From: an uncultured Eubacteriales bacterium
GTDB taxonomy: Bacteria; Bacillota; Clostridia; Oscillospirales; Acutalibacteraceae
Length of the DNA stretch: 21,142 nt
Direction: 5' to 3'
Assembly: GCA_900320235.1 (NCBI GenBank)
Contig: ONRO01000069.1
Location: 1-21,142 of the forward strand
Numbering within the stretch: the stretch's first letter is position 1; each line of letters starts with the position of its first letter. Made by a program: the position numbers and the translations under genes. The notes beneath the pieces are model-generated. The model was given only the letters and a program-made list of their open reading frames with translations, was not told where the DNA came from and made no database searches. This document shows, piece by piece, positions 21,109 to 21,142 of the stretch.

Positions 21109-21142
21109 TTAAATAACCTCCTTGAAATTAAAGTACAAAAAT

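Overview
This window looks like chromosomal core DNA from a low-to-moderate GC Firmicute of the class Clostridia, most likely an Oscillospiraceae/Ruminococcus-type gut bacterium. Reasons: strong AAGGAGG ribosome sites, sigma-A promoters of the TTGACA-17-TATAAT kind, a SpoVAE protein, the Gram-positive order SRP RNA-dnaX-ybaB-recR, a zinc-finger ClpE-type chaperone and a group-III phosphofructokinase. The genus is inference. I see no transposase, integrase, phage gene, CRISPR array or tRNA.

Layout. 1-1536: secD with the first codons of an overlapping secF, driven by a consensus promoter. 1684-3270: a NapA-like Na+/H+ antiporter, with a possible 17-codon leader ORF ending 2 nt before its start. 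3409-3806: an isolated spoVAE, the only plus-strand gene of the left half. 3839-5318: a YitT-family membrane protein and a small PH-domain protein. 5362-8975: polyphosphate kinase and phosphofructokinase as a probable operon, with a terminator-like, refoldable leader before ppk. 9036-13141: a long minus-strand block running from the SRP RNA through dnaX, ybaB, recR and smpB to the tmRNA gene ssrA, closed by a terminator. This puts signal recognition, DNA replication/repair and trans-translation in one array bounded by two structured RNAs. 13241-15042: plus-strand PAP2 phosphatase and gpsA. 15046-18495: cvpA followed by a ClpE-like AAA+ unfoldase, with a structured 5' leader. 18495-20631: der and plsY. 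20632-20925: a GC-rich, multi-hairpin element unlike the rest of the window. 20926-21108: rpmF (L32).

Functionally the window is mostly housekeeping: protein export (SecDF, SRP), ribosome assembly and rescue (Der, L32, SmpB/tmRNA), protein quality control (ClpE-like), DNA maintenance (DnaX, RecR, YbaB), phospholipid precursor synthesis (GpsA makes sn-glycerol-3-phosphate, PlsY acylates it) and phosphate/energy metabolism (PPK, PFK).

The less ordinary signals are non-coding: the GC-rich element upstream of der, the attenuator-like ppk leader, the refoldable cvpA-clp leader with operator-like repeats, an unusual tmRNA tag start, and a palindrome placed exactly between smpB and ssrA. All structures were found by eye; none was folded or searched by computer.
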